A stretch of 64,000 bases of DNA. Origin: Paraconiothyrium sp. Pb-2020. Its lineage: Eukaryota > Ascomycota > Dothideomycetes > Pleosporales > Didymosphaeriaceae. The notes beneath the pieces were generated by a model. The model did no database searches, had not been told where the DNA came from, and was given only the letters and a program-made list of their open reading frames with translations. A program made the position numbers and the translations under genes. The stretch lies in the NCBI GenBank assembly GCA_022419385.1, contig JAJUBI010000004.1:4569286-4633285 (forward strand), given 5' to 3'. Positions 12,748-24,044 of the stretch are shown here, piece after piece. Each line of letters begins with the position of its first letter. Within the stretch, counting starts at the first letter, position 1.

Positions 12748-13697
12748 CCGGGGCCGGCGCATCCGCGACTTGAGCAGTCTTCGATGACATGAAGGGAGTC
12801 AGCATGCCATCTACGATACCCTTTTCTTTTCTGCCGGCGCCGCAGTTTCGCGTGTTCATAGCTTCGAAAGAGGTGTGGAGGGCGGGCTGTGTGTAGTTGG
12901 CTTCTTTGTTTATCATGTGGCGGAGAGGGAGGATCACATGAAGGCGTTAGCGAGCTGTACGGCACCTTTTCTGTTTGAGGCTTCGGAATGACGGGATCGG
13001 GGAGCATAGCGTAATGTCAAATGAATGCCGAATTCTACGATGAAGTTTGGGTGTAGCTGTGTTTTGTGTGATGTGTCGATGTAAGTTTGTCAGCATCATT
13101 TTTCACCACTCCGCGAAAGAGATTGGCGCATGCTGTTTTGTAAGTAGATAATCAATGAGTCGCCTTGTGTTTATGAGGTATGCTTGCGCATTTAACACCG
13201 CACGCACGGCTTCTCCAATATGGAAGCGAGGAACTGGGCGGCAGTGCTGCTGCGTTGTTGTTCTAGGATTTGAAGCAAGTGGGGCACGCGGATTGGACTG
13301 AAGTGCAGCCTGATGAGCGTCTTCTGCAACGCATCAGCACACATTCGAAGTTGAATGTACGATCTGGCAGTACGTTGATGATAATTAGTGTACTACAATT
13401 ATGCATGCCCTCGTATTCCACGATGCTTGTCACGTGGATGCATTCTTCGCAGAGGCTAAAGGCTGACTTATAACTGCATGGCTTGATCGATGTGCTCGCG
13501 GGAAGAGAATGTTTAGATATCTAAGGTACTCCCCAGCTTGTTGAAGGTTCTACTTCAACGCTGTATTACCAGTTCTACCTGTGTCTCCTTGGCAATCATT
13601 TCATTGGCTACCTAAGGTAACAAATACGAGCCAAAGCTTCAGCTGAAGTATCTAGATATTTGAAGTACCTCGTCTTACAATAACGCTCACACAAACA
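12748..13697. other. Intergenic region upstream of the HET gene
   Basis: About 950 bp with no gene found. The last 200 bp are AT-rich, with repeated short palindromic pieces such as TCTAGATA and ACCTAAGGT. Open frames at 12731-13007 (-) and 13270-13473 (+) have no support. Confidence 0.4.
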
Positions 13698-15607
13698 ATG
13701 ACCGTCTTCGACTATAGCAAGATAGTAATAGACTCTACCACCGGAGAGATCCGACTCTTAGACTTGTATCCGGTAGCGCAGACTGAACAACACCCCTCTT
13801 CAAGTCCTCCACTAGTGCGTTGCGCTCTGCGAAGAGCACGCTTACACGACAAGCCCCACTTCCACGCTCTATCATATGTCTGGGGTAACGAGAAGGACCG
13901 AAGATCAATCAGTCTGACAGCGGACGGCGAAGATGCTACCACAATCGAGGTCTCCGTAACAGCAAACCTCCACTCCGCACTTTCACACCTCCAACCCGCT
14001 GCCGAAAAGCTCACGCTATGGGTCGACGCCGTCTGCATCGATCAAACCAACGTCCCAGAGAAGAACCTCCAGGTCCAAATGATGAAGCACATCTACGAAG
14101 GAGCAGCGCGAGTCGTAGTCTGGCTCGGCCCCGAAGCTGAAGGTAGCAGCGATGCCTTTCGCATACTTCGAAAGCTGGGCGAAGGGCCCCATGCGGAAGA
14201 TGCACTTGCCTACCGCGATGCACATCGCAGCATGGCACAGCCGCCCGAGGCGTACGTTCGCTTTCGGAAGTTCTGCAGGGATGAGGCGGCGGGGCTACCG
14301 CTGGGGTTTAACATGCAGGCTATCCACAAGTTGACGCTGCGGCCGTGGTGGCAGCGCATATGGGTTGTGCAAGAGCTGGCGCTCGCGCGTGACGCGGTGT
14401 TTGTATGCGGAGGGGAGAGTCTGACGGGACGAGCGCTGCAAGCTGCGTCGATGGCGCTTTCGTTCGTGGTCATGGAGTTTGCGTCGATTGGTGAGCCGTC
14501 GCAGGAGGACTACATCTCCAAGTCGGAGAAGCTGTATATGTATGCTAATATTGTTAACAACATCCCTGACCCGGCCATGGGGCGGATGCTGGGCCTGCGG
14601 CGGCGGTATCAACTAGAGACAACGACGGCTAGAGAGACGCTTCTCGATTTACTGTTCAGGACTACGGTTGTGTCGTCTTCGCCCGACAACTTCAAAGCTA
14701 CGATGGCGCGGGATAGGATCTACGGGCTGCTGGGCATGGCGGCGGATGCAGAGAGTTTGCAAATCGTACCCGACTATCGGAAAAGCACAACGACGGAAAA
14801 GGTCTTCACCGACGTCGCATACTCTCTTCTCAAAGCCGGGTTCTCAGATATCTTCTCCCTCTGCCAGCATCCCAAAACCCTCTCCGACCTCCCAAGCTGG
14901 GCCCCAGACTGGACGTCTCAAATCCGCACTCCGCCCAGCGGCCGCGCCCCCCAGCTAAAGTACCACGCCGCAGGCAAAACCAGCCTCTCCGTCTACTCCG
15001 ACCCAACCTCAAAGCACATCCTATCTGTGAAAGCAGTGCACATCGACACCATCCACGCCCTCGGCACCCCCTGGCTCCCCAGCCTAGAAAACTACCAATT
15101 CGAATGGGAAACACTAACCTCCTACCTCTCCTCCATCACCCACCTCTGCGCCGTCTCCGACTCCCTCTCCAACGAAATCTACGCACACCCGCAGCACCGC
15201 GCTGAGGCACACTGGCGCATCCCCACCGCCGACCTCCTCATCGCCTCAGACTTCGACCCGGAGCCCGTCCGCGCGAAGGACGGCACGAGCCTGCACGCCG
15301 CGTACGAAGAGGTGCTTTCCTACCTTGAGCGGTGGAGGACGGAGGGGGAGGTCCCGGAGGGGTGAGTAGGTATATGCGTGTGATGGGGGGGTTATTTGAT
15401 CGGAGGGCGTTCGTCACTACGCGAGGGTTTGTGGGGCTTGGGCCGAGTTGTGCGGAGGTTGGGGATGCGGTCTGCATTCTTCTGGGGGTGTCGGTGCCGT
15501 TTGTTATGAGGGGTGGAGGGGAGGGGTGGAGGGTGCTGGGGGAGGCGTATGTGCATGGGGTTATGGATGGGGAGGTTTTGGAGGGGGATTTTGGGAGGAG
15601 GAGTTGA
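13698..15607 (+). CDS. Heterokaryon-incompatibility (HET) domain protein, frame broken near the C-terminus
   Basis: HET-domain protein of the family behind fungal vegetative incompatibility, a cell-death response to non-self after hyphal fusion; also seen in some metabolite clusters. The first frame (13698..15365, 555 residues, no intron) carries the HET domain at about residues 50-200: FHALSYVWGNEKD, ANLHSALSHL, LWVDAVCIDQTN, EKNLQVQMMKHIYE and ARVVVWLGPEA, then PWWQRIWVVQELALA and MARDRIYGLLGMA. It stops at TGA 15363-15365. The usual C-terminal signature (RRAFVTTRGFVGLGPS, GDAVCILLGVSVPFVMR, LGEAYVHGVMDGE) lies directly downstream in another frame, ending at 15607. The switch must fall within 15329-15363, a G-rich stretch, so a 1-nt indel is likely. 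A 44-nt intron at 15362-15405 is a weaker alternative. Intact length would be about 635 residues. Confidence 0.85.
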
Positions 15608-16463
15608 GGATTGTGTAGGGGATGGAGAGGATGTAGGTGTAGGGGATCTGGGGTTGAGAGTGGTATGTGGAAATGGGGCTGGAGCTGGAGCTGAGCGAGG
15701 CGGGTGAGGTGTGATGTTGGATACATGACTTAGTTGTATAATACGAGTGATGAGCGGTCCCGCGGGCTATAGCATCGGAACAGGGTATAGGTATAGACAG
15801 AATGGATGGAGAGAAGATACAGGGAGCACTTTGGGTACGAGGACTGCTGTGAACGTGGTGTCTAGGCCAGACTCAGCTAGATCGCTTTAAGCATATTTGA
15901 ACGCTGGCTGTGTGTCGCCGTCGTGGTACTTCTTTTCTTCGGGAGCGAACCAAGGGGCGTAAAAAATATTGGAAAGGCCCTTGTACTTCGTACCGGTCGC
16001 TTCGGTCGCTTCGGTCGCTGTGTGGAGGCCAATCCAGTTCGCCGGTACCACCCAGCAACCCGTTTATATCCTGGGCACACGCTGGGCTGTGGCGCCGCGC
16101 TATGGTGTCACTGCTGTGTCGTGTGACTTGTTTACATGGAATGCTGAGAGTGAAGAGTGGTAGACAAGCTAGCATTGAACGATCGGACGAGCAATGGCGG
16201 AGTCTGCGATGAATTGGGCAGCAGCTCGCCTCTGACGTACGTGTGCCAATGTTGTTGATCCTTCCGACGCGTGCCCCGGACTTCCGCTCGATTTTTGGGC
16301 TCTGTGCTTCGCGCAACCATGGAATCTGACATTCAACTGCGAAAGTGACACCGCAGCACACGGCAGGACGCACCAAGAACCACGCCAGTCGCGCATAACA
16401 CACGTCTCCCCGCACGCGCTCTCCAAACCAACCCGACGCGCGACCCAGCCGGGCTAGAGAGCG
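15608..16463. other. Intergenic region
   Basis: About 850 bp with no supported gene. It contains the short tandem repeat at 15994-16020. The minus-strand open frame at 15873-16502 (209 codons) has no recognisable domain and low-complexity composition. Confidence 0.4.
15994..16020. repeat. Three tandem copies of a 9-bp unit
   Basis: CGGTCGCTT is repeated three times head to tail, the last copy ending in G. It lies between the HET gene and the CNOT11 gene and is not coding. Confidence 0.8.
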
Positions 16464-17613
16464 ATGAATACTGCCGCAGCCTTGACTCGAACCGAGATAC
16501 ACGCCCTCAGCGACGTCGACCAGTCATGCGAGGGCGCGAACCGACAGTTGGGACAAGCCAGCGCAATCAGAGATGTCGCGGAAGCAGGCATTTTCGAAGA
16601 ATCGCTGAGACTGAAGAACACGCTGGACGAATACGAAACCAAAGGTAGGTGCTAGACATCAGGCTGCATGGCTTTGAGATCTGACTTGGGCTTCAACAGC
16701 CAAGTACAAGCCCTCATGGGAGGCTCTCGCCGTGCTTGTAAACTGCGAATATAGGCTCTACGTCCTCAACCAAGCTACGCCGCTGCGCAACAACCCCTTT
16801 CTGTCGCACTGGGTCGAAGCGGTTCAGAGGCTGGGAACGCCCTCCGCACAGAAGGATGCAAAGGTACAAGGCTCCATAGCCAGCGATGAGATCAACACGG
16901 TGCGCATGGAGCTCATCAAGGCGCTGCTGCAGTCGCGCAACCCTTCGCAGTTTGCGCTCGTAAGCCCACGCCAACTGTACAATAACTACGTCGAGATGCG
17001 GCAGACGTCGCTCTTTAACATGAGGACTTATGTGCGCATGCTCGAGGAGGAAGGCATCTACGAGCGCACGCCCGAGCCCGACGGCGACTCACCCCAGAGC
17101 ACCGCCCCGTCGCTCGCGAAGCACTCTGCCGGAAAGCTGAATGAGTTTCAGCGCTGGAAGCTGGGTTTGCTTTCGAGGTTAGAAACCGAGCCTGAGCACG
17201 CAATCCCAGAGCTCACACACCTCCCTATAGAGCTATCTTCCCTCGACTTCCTAACCACGCTGCTGCAGGAGCAAACCCTGCAGACGCTGAACATAGAGCC
17301 GGCGCCCGTGATCGCAGACTACATACAGCACGCGCTGCGGACGATGGAGCAGATGGGACGAGCCCCTGGCGAGACTGGCGCCGCGGAGGCGGAGGCGGAG
17401 GTCTTGCTGGAGAGTGGGCGGGAGGCGCAGACAAGGGCCGTCAAGTTGTTGTTGCTCTTCATGCGAAATCTCATTCGCAAGGCGCTGTTGCCGCTCGAAT
17501 CGATTTACTTTGAGATCCAGGAGATTTGCGTTAGGTATGTGTGGATCAGAGAGGTGAGAGACTTCAGAGCTTTTGTGGAAGAAGGCGTTGGGGAGGAACG
17601 CGATGAGGGATGA
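16464..17613 (+). CDS. CCR4-NOT complex subunit 11 (CNOT11, DUF2363 family)
   Basis: Subunit of the CCR4-NOT deadenylase; in animals CNOT11 with CNOT10 docks on the N-terminal part of CNOT1. Exons are 16464..16644 and 16700..17613 (intron 55 nt), giving 364 residues. Similarity to animal CNOT11 is visible in order. YRLYVLNQATPLRNNPFLSH matches the N-terminal helical repeat (human YRTEPLAANPF region). LIKALLQSRNPSQF with SPRQLYNNYVEMR corresponds to the PRELFKKTPRQ segment. The C-terminal DUF2363 domain has LPIELSSLDFLTTLLQ, VKLLLLFMRNLIRKALL, IYFEIQEICVRYVWIREVRD and FRAFVEEG. A GTATGT after ICVR could be read as a donor, but the continuing match to FCIEFSRIREAAGLFR argues the frame is exonic. 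Budding yeast lacks this subunit. Confidence 0.85.
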
Positions 17614-19087
17614 TCTCTTTCAGGCACATGCGACAGTGCATGTGTGAAGAGCTGGAAACGTTGGAGAGTTCAACACAACAGGTTGATGTTTACTTTCTTT
17701 CCGTTTTGGGTGAAGAGCCGGGTGTGCATTGTCACTTTTCGGAATCCTCCATCTCCCGTATCAACCGTAAAGATATCGCACGGACCGGAGCATAGGACGA
17801 GTAGATGACTTCAACACGAGTTCTAGCACTGTCGCTGAATAATGTCTAAAGCGATGCGGTGCGTGCTGAAACGTGGTGTGCGGCCACTCACAGACGGTAG
17901 ATCAGAATCGCGCTAAGTGGGAGACGATCTCTAAACCGATCCGTTTCACTATCTGTGCCCAAAACACTTGACAACTACTCCAAAACCATATTCTTTCGCA
18001 TGCGATTTTGCCGTGTGATAGACTCGCCTCGCAGTTGGTATTGTTAACAGTGGGAACAGTTACGATCCGGTTATGTCCATCAATACTGTATCAGCCCGTC
18101 CGTATGTTGACCGTCCTAGAACCGACTTGAAGCCTCAGGAGATCAATCAGTTGGTTTGGAAGTTGTCACCCTCGCATTCGGGTACACACCGGAAATAGAT
18201 CCATGGTTTCGAGAGTTTGGAGAGGAAAGCCCGGTGTGGGTGGGTTTGAAGCCATGCGCTGAACATGCCGAGGCCAAACATCACTTGCTGCAGCCTTGCG
18301 CTGCGCCTCTTATGCCTAACTGCCCCAGTCATACTCTACCGACTCTCAAAAAAGTAAACAGTCGACAGCTTCTTGGGGAGTTCCTCGGCAACGCGGACGC
18401 TGCTGCAAGCCTCATAGGTCATACGCACCCCAGAACCCGCTTTCTGCGTTTCGAATCAGATAAGTTTAGAGCTTCGCAAAGCTCCGAAACGATGTGTTAG
18501 GAATCATCCTGCAGATATCAAACATCAATGCACACGACGTCGTGGGGGACAACGTTATTCCGATGACCGTTCTGTTTCCGGGCCAAGCATGACCAAGGTT
18601 GCCCTGCCCAGGCTGATGGAGAAGATCTACCCGCTACAAGCATCCTGGCAGCCCTCAAGCTTTCGCTCCACTCTGGGCGATATGGTTCGACTAGCACCGT
18701 CTCACCCGCATCGTTGGGTGCTCTGCTTCCGGTCTCATGGCGGTAATTCTGCAGCGGCTCCGAGACCTCTGCCCCTAGCAACACCAGCATCTCTCAAGCC
18801 GGCTTTGACTCTAAGCGGTCGAAGCTTGGTAGCACCAAGCTTTTCTGCCGAGGTGTGGCGCCTCTATCTGGATTGACAGACATATATAAGGTATCCGTAC
18901 ATCCTCAGAATTAGAATCATCACCATCAGCTTCTTCAACCAACAGTTTCCTAGACTCTCTTCTTCCACTTCCTCCTAATAATTTCTTGCGCCGGTCGCTT
19001 GTTTAATACACTCATACCAAGCTTCTTCACGGTCTTTGACTATCCTATCAACTTTTAATTCTTCATCCATTCAATCAATCAATCAAG
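17614..19087. other. Intergenic region
   Basis: About 1.5 kb with no supported gene; short open frames (18156-18500 +, 18589-18876 +) lack domains. The last 200 bp form the promoter and pyrimidine-rich 5' leader of the Egh16-like gene. Confidence 0.4.
18883..18890 (+). promoter_or_regulatory. TATA box of the Egh16-like gene
   Basis: TATATAAG lies about 200 bp upstream of the ATG at 19088. It is followed by a long C/T-rich leader (18930-19080), the layout of strongly expressed, regulated fungal promoters. Confidence 0.6.
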
Positions 19088-20102
19088 ATGCGTTACTCTC
19101 TCGCTGCCATTGCTGCTTTCGCGGCTTCCACCTCTGCCCACGGTGTCATCACCGCGGTTCAGGGTGCTAACGGTGTGAACATGCCTGGTCTCTCAGGTAA
19201 GCACTTATCACTTCATCACCTAGTTATCAGGCTAACAATGAACAGTCCAGGACGGAACTCCCCGTGACTGTGCAACTCCCAAGTGCGGCTCTGAGGCCGA
19301 CACCTCCATCATCCGTACTCGTGAGATGGGCGGCAAGGCTTCTGCTCTAGGCCGCACTAATGGCGGTGGTGCCGTTGACGCTGGCGCTGCCATCGCTGCC
19401 TTCATGGGCACTGGCGGTGCCGCCGCCGCCGCTCCCGCCGCTGGAACTGCTGGAACTGCTGGAACTGCTGGAACTGCTGGAGCCACCGGCGCTGCCACCC
19501 AGGGCGCTGCTGGAGCCGCAACCGCCGGCGCTGCCACTACCAAGCGCCAAAACAGTACGCATCTCCATCCCCATATGCCTCACACTGACCCTCCGCTGAC
19601 ACTCCCCACAGCCAAGGGCACCAAAACCCCCAAGGGCACCGTCGAAAACAGCGTCGCCTCCGCCGCCGGCGCAGGCGCCGCCTCAGGCCTCCCCACGACC
19701 GCCGACGACGGCACCATCACCATGACCTTCCACCAGGTAAACCAGGACGGCGCCGGCCCTCTCACCGCCTCAATCGACGCCACCTCAGGCGGCACCGACC
19801 CCGCTGCCTTCCAAGACGCAAAGGTCACGCAGAACGTCCCCGGCATCGGCATCGGCGGTCTCTCCGCTGCGACCACGACCGACTTCCCCGTCAAGGTCCA
19901 GATGCCCCAGGGCATGACCTGCTCTGGTACCGCTGGCGGCGCGTCCAACGTCTGCATCGTGCGGATGCAGAACAGCGCGCTCGCTGGGCCCTTCGGTGGC
20001 TCCGCGGCGTTCACGCAGTCTGCGGCCGCGAAGAAGCGCGCGGTTGAGTATAACCTTCGCAAGAGGCACATGGCTCGCGGTATCCTTGGCAAGCCTGAGT
20101 AA
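19088..20102 (+). CDS. Egh16-like secreted protein (DUF3129; Gas1/Gas2 appressorial protein family)
   Basis: Secreted protein of the gEgh16/Gas1/Mas family. Powdery-mildew and Magnaporthe members are expressed during appressorium formation, and some contribute to virulence. Exons are 19088..19196, 19246..19554 and 19612..20102, giving 302 residues. The signal peptide is MRYSLAAIAAFAASTSAHG, followed by the family signature VITAVQGANGVNMPGLSVQD, then GTPRDCATPKCGSEADTSII. A central Ala/Gly/Thr-rich insert contains a short tandem repeat and ends at a KR pair. The C-terminal half is TMTFHQVNQDGAGPL, VPGIGIGGLSA and FPVKVQMPQGMTCSG. The tail is basic with a KKR site. The second intron is 57 nt, in phase and stop-free, so a retained form would add 19 residues. 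Confidence 0.92.
19440..19481 (+). repeat. Coding tandem repeat, Ala-Gly-Thr unit
   Basis: Four copies of GCTGGAACT (encoding Ala-Gly-Thr) in direct succession, followed by a degenerate fifth GCTGGAGCC. It lies inside the low-complexity insert of the Egh16-like protein and keeps frame because the unit is 9 bp. Confidence 0.85.
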
Positions 20103-21249
20103 ACGCACTGTTTGGATGGGTGGAGGATTGACTGGATCAATCGAGATGAAGCTTGGGGAGATGGTGATGACGGTCTTTGGATGGGTGGGTGGGATTTGTA
20201 AATGGGTTTGGTTCTGGTTCTGGTTCTTGTATATGACTGACTGATATACGCTCCTTGGTGCGCCTTTGTTGTTTAATAAGAGAGGTTGGGGGGATGGAGA
20301 GGTAACCTGTACATAGATAGAGTGGGTAGGGAACTGTTGGTTGATTACTTTGCAGTCCTTTGTGTACGTGATGTGTGGTGAGTGCCTCGATAGCTTTGTC
20401 TAGATGCAGCCGCGCGCCGTTCTGAGATAAGCTAGAGCTATTGAGTCTCGTTGCAGCACTTCTGTGGACGACGGAGGCGACTAGACATGTTTGGATCTGG
20501 AAGCTGCTAGGCTTATCTATTCTTCTTCTGAGTGGCGTAAGACGGCATGATTCAGTGGACCATGAGCGACTCCATGGCTCAATTGCTCTGGGTGCGGTCT
20601 AATCTTGGCTATGTGCATCCACAGTATCGCATTTGGCCCCTAACCTGAGATGATTCATGGCAATCGACCGACAATAATTTAGCTTTGCTCGCAGCCCATA
20701 TTCGGTGGGTGTCGAATCTAGATGAAGGCTTAGCCAAGCTTAGGCAGACGATTGCTTCACCCGTGCTCAACAGTCTGCAATTCCAGGATTTTGGAAGTGA
20801 CCATCGGTCCTTTGTTGAAACACTGTAGGTAAAAAAACACTCCTCGTCGAAAATTAAGCGAGATGCTCGTCTTCAAACATATTGGTACCCGTTTGCACGT
20901 CTAAATAATGTTTAAGCGCTGATGGATTACGTTCTTGGGCTCTCTCTTTCTCCATGTTATAGACAAGTTCGATCTAAAAATTACGAGTGCCTTATAGCTG
21001 TCTTGCAAATGTTGCGTAAAGCCTTACTAGTACTACAAATACTTGCTATAGGTTCGGCTGCAGATTCTGCAGTACAAAAATGATATTAAGGAAAGCGCCG
21101 AAGCGCTGAGAAATATATCATATTAGCGACTCTTCAGGAACCCTGTGGCTGCTACTCGCCTCACAGCTCTAGGCACGACAAGCTCAGCGCGACAGTCTGC
21201 GCAGGTCAATTTCAGAAGCATCGATTTTGTCACTGAGGCATCTTCAAGG
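20103..21249. other. Convergent intergenic region
   Basis: About 1.1 kb between the 3' ends of the Egh16-like gene and the DUF6536 gene. From about 20800 to 21130 it is AT-richer than the surroundings. No open frame, repeat or RNA gene could be supported. Confidence 0.4.
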
Positions 21250-23694
21250 CTACTGTGACGACTTTACCATGCCAGCATACAAAAACCCCACAACCGGTTT
21301 CCTCACCTCTCCATCGCTAAAAGAGCAATGTCCTACCCCATCTCGCGAGCCCTCCTTTGTTACCCCCCATTGTAGCGGCCTATCTACGATCTCCTCTCTC
21401 GTCTCATCTTCCTTCTGCGCACCGTCAGCATCCATCACATGGCAAGCCGCACTAATAAGAGCACTATTCGTGCCACCAAGCGGCATCCCTCCGGCAGGGT
21501 ATCTCGCAATAGCAGCGACAAGCAAGCACACGACCACCACCGCCGTTCCCACAGCAATACTAGTAAGAATCGCGGGTGCAGAATATCCCAGCGCAGTGTG
21601 TAAGTCATCCGCTGCATATACCTCACCACCTATAACTTGCTTATATAGCTGTTCAATGCTCTGCAACGTCCCATTGTTGTCCAGATTCCACTGGTGAACC
21701 GGGAGCTGATCGATGCGAGCGAGGAAGACGGATTGAGATACTAGCCAGTGCAGCGCGGCGAAAGCGAGCTGCAGTGGTATGCTGAAGGTGTAGGGCAGCG
21801 AGAGGAAGTAAGTTGAGCGTTGGCTTGGGGTTGGATCGGTGACGCGGAGTGGGGCCCGCTTGACAGAGTATTGTGTCCATTCGCGATTAGCTAGCATGAC
21901 TGTAAAGAGGCCGTTGTAGGTGAGGTATAGGAAGGCTATAATGGCTTGGGGTAAATTAGCGAGGAGAATAGCGGTGGTAATGGAGTTGTTGTTGAGGATG
22001 TCGAGGCCAACGGTGAAGTCTGCAGTTGAGGGTCAATTCAGTGTGTATGTAGTACGGAATGTAGCAGGAACAGACTCACTCAGGTCAAAATTACCGAACC
22101 CATTGGTACTACAGTGGCCGTCGTCACAATATGGTTTCGTCCGTGTGTATAGTCCTATCGCTATACTTATTGTTGTGACGTACCTACGCCTCGACCATTA
22201 GCCGCTGTACTCGGTGGCATGTTGCGTTGCTACAACGCTAAGGGGTTCGCATCTTACAGAAGTAGTGAGATGACCCAGCGTCTCCAGCTCACCGTTGTGA
22301 ACCAAGGAACTCTCTTTGGCTTCTGAAATGCGACTCCGTGTCGATTCTCTCGTGGGATAACCCATGTCTTGGCTATGTCCTTTCCTGGCACTAGACAGCA
22401 GTCTTTGGTGGTAGTGTCTGGTGCTCGAATGAAAGATTGCACAGCGTCGCCAACGGTGACGATGGTGTTGTGGTCCAATTTCTTGAGCATCGCAATCATG
22501 GCTGCGACTTTACCGATATTGCATGCGATAACGAGGTAGAGAATCGGTTGACTGAACTGGAGTCTGCAAGGTTGTTTGGGCACTTTTTGACTCAAACAAT
22601 CTGCAAATCGTTAGAACCATAGAATATAGCTTTGTCGGCCGTGAGAGTACTCACACTCGTAGGTGATAGTGTCACCATGAGAATCGGTTTTAAGACCATT
22701 AGTTTTCCAGTAATTGTAGAGTTGCCAAGATGAAGAAGGGGTAGCATTCAGGCCATGAGCATTCCGATACTCCAGCGTCGGGACGCCGAACCCATCTCCG
22801 GCGTCCAAAATGCTGGCTGCACTGTAACGCGAGATACACTCGTCGCTGGTAAGATTCTCCCATAGCGAAGTATTCAGGTACTGATCGTTGAGAACGTGTC
22901 TTTGCCACACGGAGATCACGAAACCATGGGCATCCGAGGAGGCTTCCTGGGTGAAGAAAATGGGATCTACAAGAGCGAAATCGACTAAGAACTCTCCTTG
23001 TGTTTCGAAGAGCACAGAGTTGAAACTGATTCAAGCATCAGTAGATCCTCTAATAAAGGAGTGAAATAGGGTCCCAAATTACACGAAATGCAACGGCACG
23101 CTGCTAATGCCAAGAAGGAACCATAACCATAACCGCAGCCCGCTAATAGACGTCAGATTTCGCAATCCGGGTATTCCAATATCCATCCACTTCTTCCGCG
23201 CATGCGCAGCATCGATTTCCTGTCGCGTAGGCGCCACTAGGCGTTGCATGCAGTAGTTCGAGGCGCCCAAGAGGAGCGTGCTTAAAAGATTGACAAGTAA
23301 ATGCAACCCTTGGTTCAAGCGCGATACGAATTTGCAGTCACCAGTATATGCGGTCGCGATTCCCTCATCTGGTTTCCAAGCGACACCCGCAACGATGGCA
23401 ATGGCAATGTTGAGTAAGAGGACGAGTATCGCACCGGCAGTCCACCGTGCAAGGCCTCCCCGCCAGCCAGAAAATGGGCTGCGCCACCAAGAGCTTGCTC
23501 GCTTTCGCCATGTTGACTTTGCTTGTTGGGACTCAGTGTCGCCTGCTTCGCATGAGGTGGAGGTGCCGCGTAGAGCTGAGGTAAGCGGACTATATTCCAC
23601 GTCGGTACGCTCGAACGTCTCAACCGGTTTGGCACCTAAGGCAACGTGTTAGCAAAAGTGCATTTTTCTTCACTCTGAGAGCGCGCATACTCAT
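21250..23694 (-). CDS. DUF6536 multi-pass membrane protein
   Basis: Fungal-specific polytopic membrane protein of unknown function. Six exons (transcript order): 23691..23694, 23083..23635, 22655..23025, 22258..22600, 22080..22183 and 21250..22019. Phases agree throughout and the sum is exactly 715 codons, 714 residues. Exon 1 is only ATGA; splicing gives MSAKPVETFERTDVEYSPL. The DUF6536 domain covers about residues 60-210: GWRGGLARWTAGAILVLLLN, YTGDCKFVSRLNQGLHLLVN, LLSTLLLGASNYCMQRLVAP, TRQEIDAAHARKKWMDIG and PLHFVFNSVLFET. Later hydrophobic stretches include FSQPILYLVIACNIGKVA, AILLANLPQAIIAFLYLTYN and ILTSIAVGTAVVVVCLLVAA. Conserved C-terminal blocks are QRSTYFLSLPYTFSIPLQ, LHWLVSQSVFLA and ALISAACHV, then VGHCSFSDGEV. 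It is divergent from the DUF7580 locus, with 350 bp between. Confidence 0.9.
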
Positions 23695-24044
23695 GGTGAA
23701 GGTTCACCTTGTATCATCTGCACATCCAGGGTCGTCTGTCATATTTTATTTATATGAGCATTGACGTCACGTTGGGGGCTGGGTCACCCGCATATAACAA
23801 CAATTGTTAATCTTCCGTATCAGTATCGATGCATACCGGGGCCCAAGACAGCTATTCGAACGTCTTCAATATCGGAAGGCTGAGATGATAGGCGTAAGCT
23901 CGTATTACCCCTCAATTGTGTAACCACCCCTGATCACATTGTTGCACCTTCACCGGATAGATGTCAGCATTGTTTCCACCCGCCCAATCACTGGCCTGAG
24001 CAATATCGTCAACCTTTGGAAGGAATTGGAAGAAGCTCCAAGAC
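23695..24044. other. Divergent intergenic region
   Basis: 350 bp between the DUF6536 start and the presumed start of the DUF7580 relic; it holds the DUF6536 promoter. No separate gene. Confidence 0.4.

Noticed and set aside
15873..16502. 209-codon minus-strand frame between HET and CNOT11
   Set aside because: It overlaps the CNOT11 start, is low complexity and has no recognised family.
17530..17613. Possible intron after ICVR in the CNOT11 gene (GTATGT donor)
   Set aside because: The unspliced frame continues to match the end of animal CNOT11 (YVWIREVRDFRAF), so the stretch is treated as exon.
20103..21249. AT-rich stretch considered as a RIP-degraded transposon
   Set aside because: No reverse transcriptase or transposase fragment, terminal repeat or target-site duplication could be recognised by eye.
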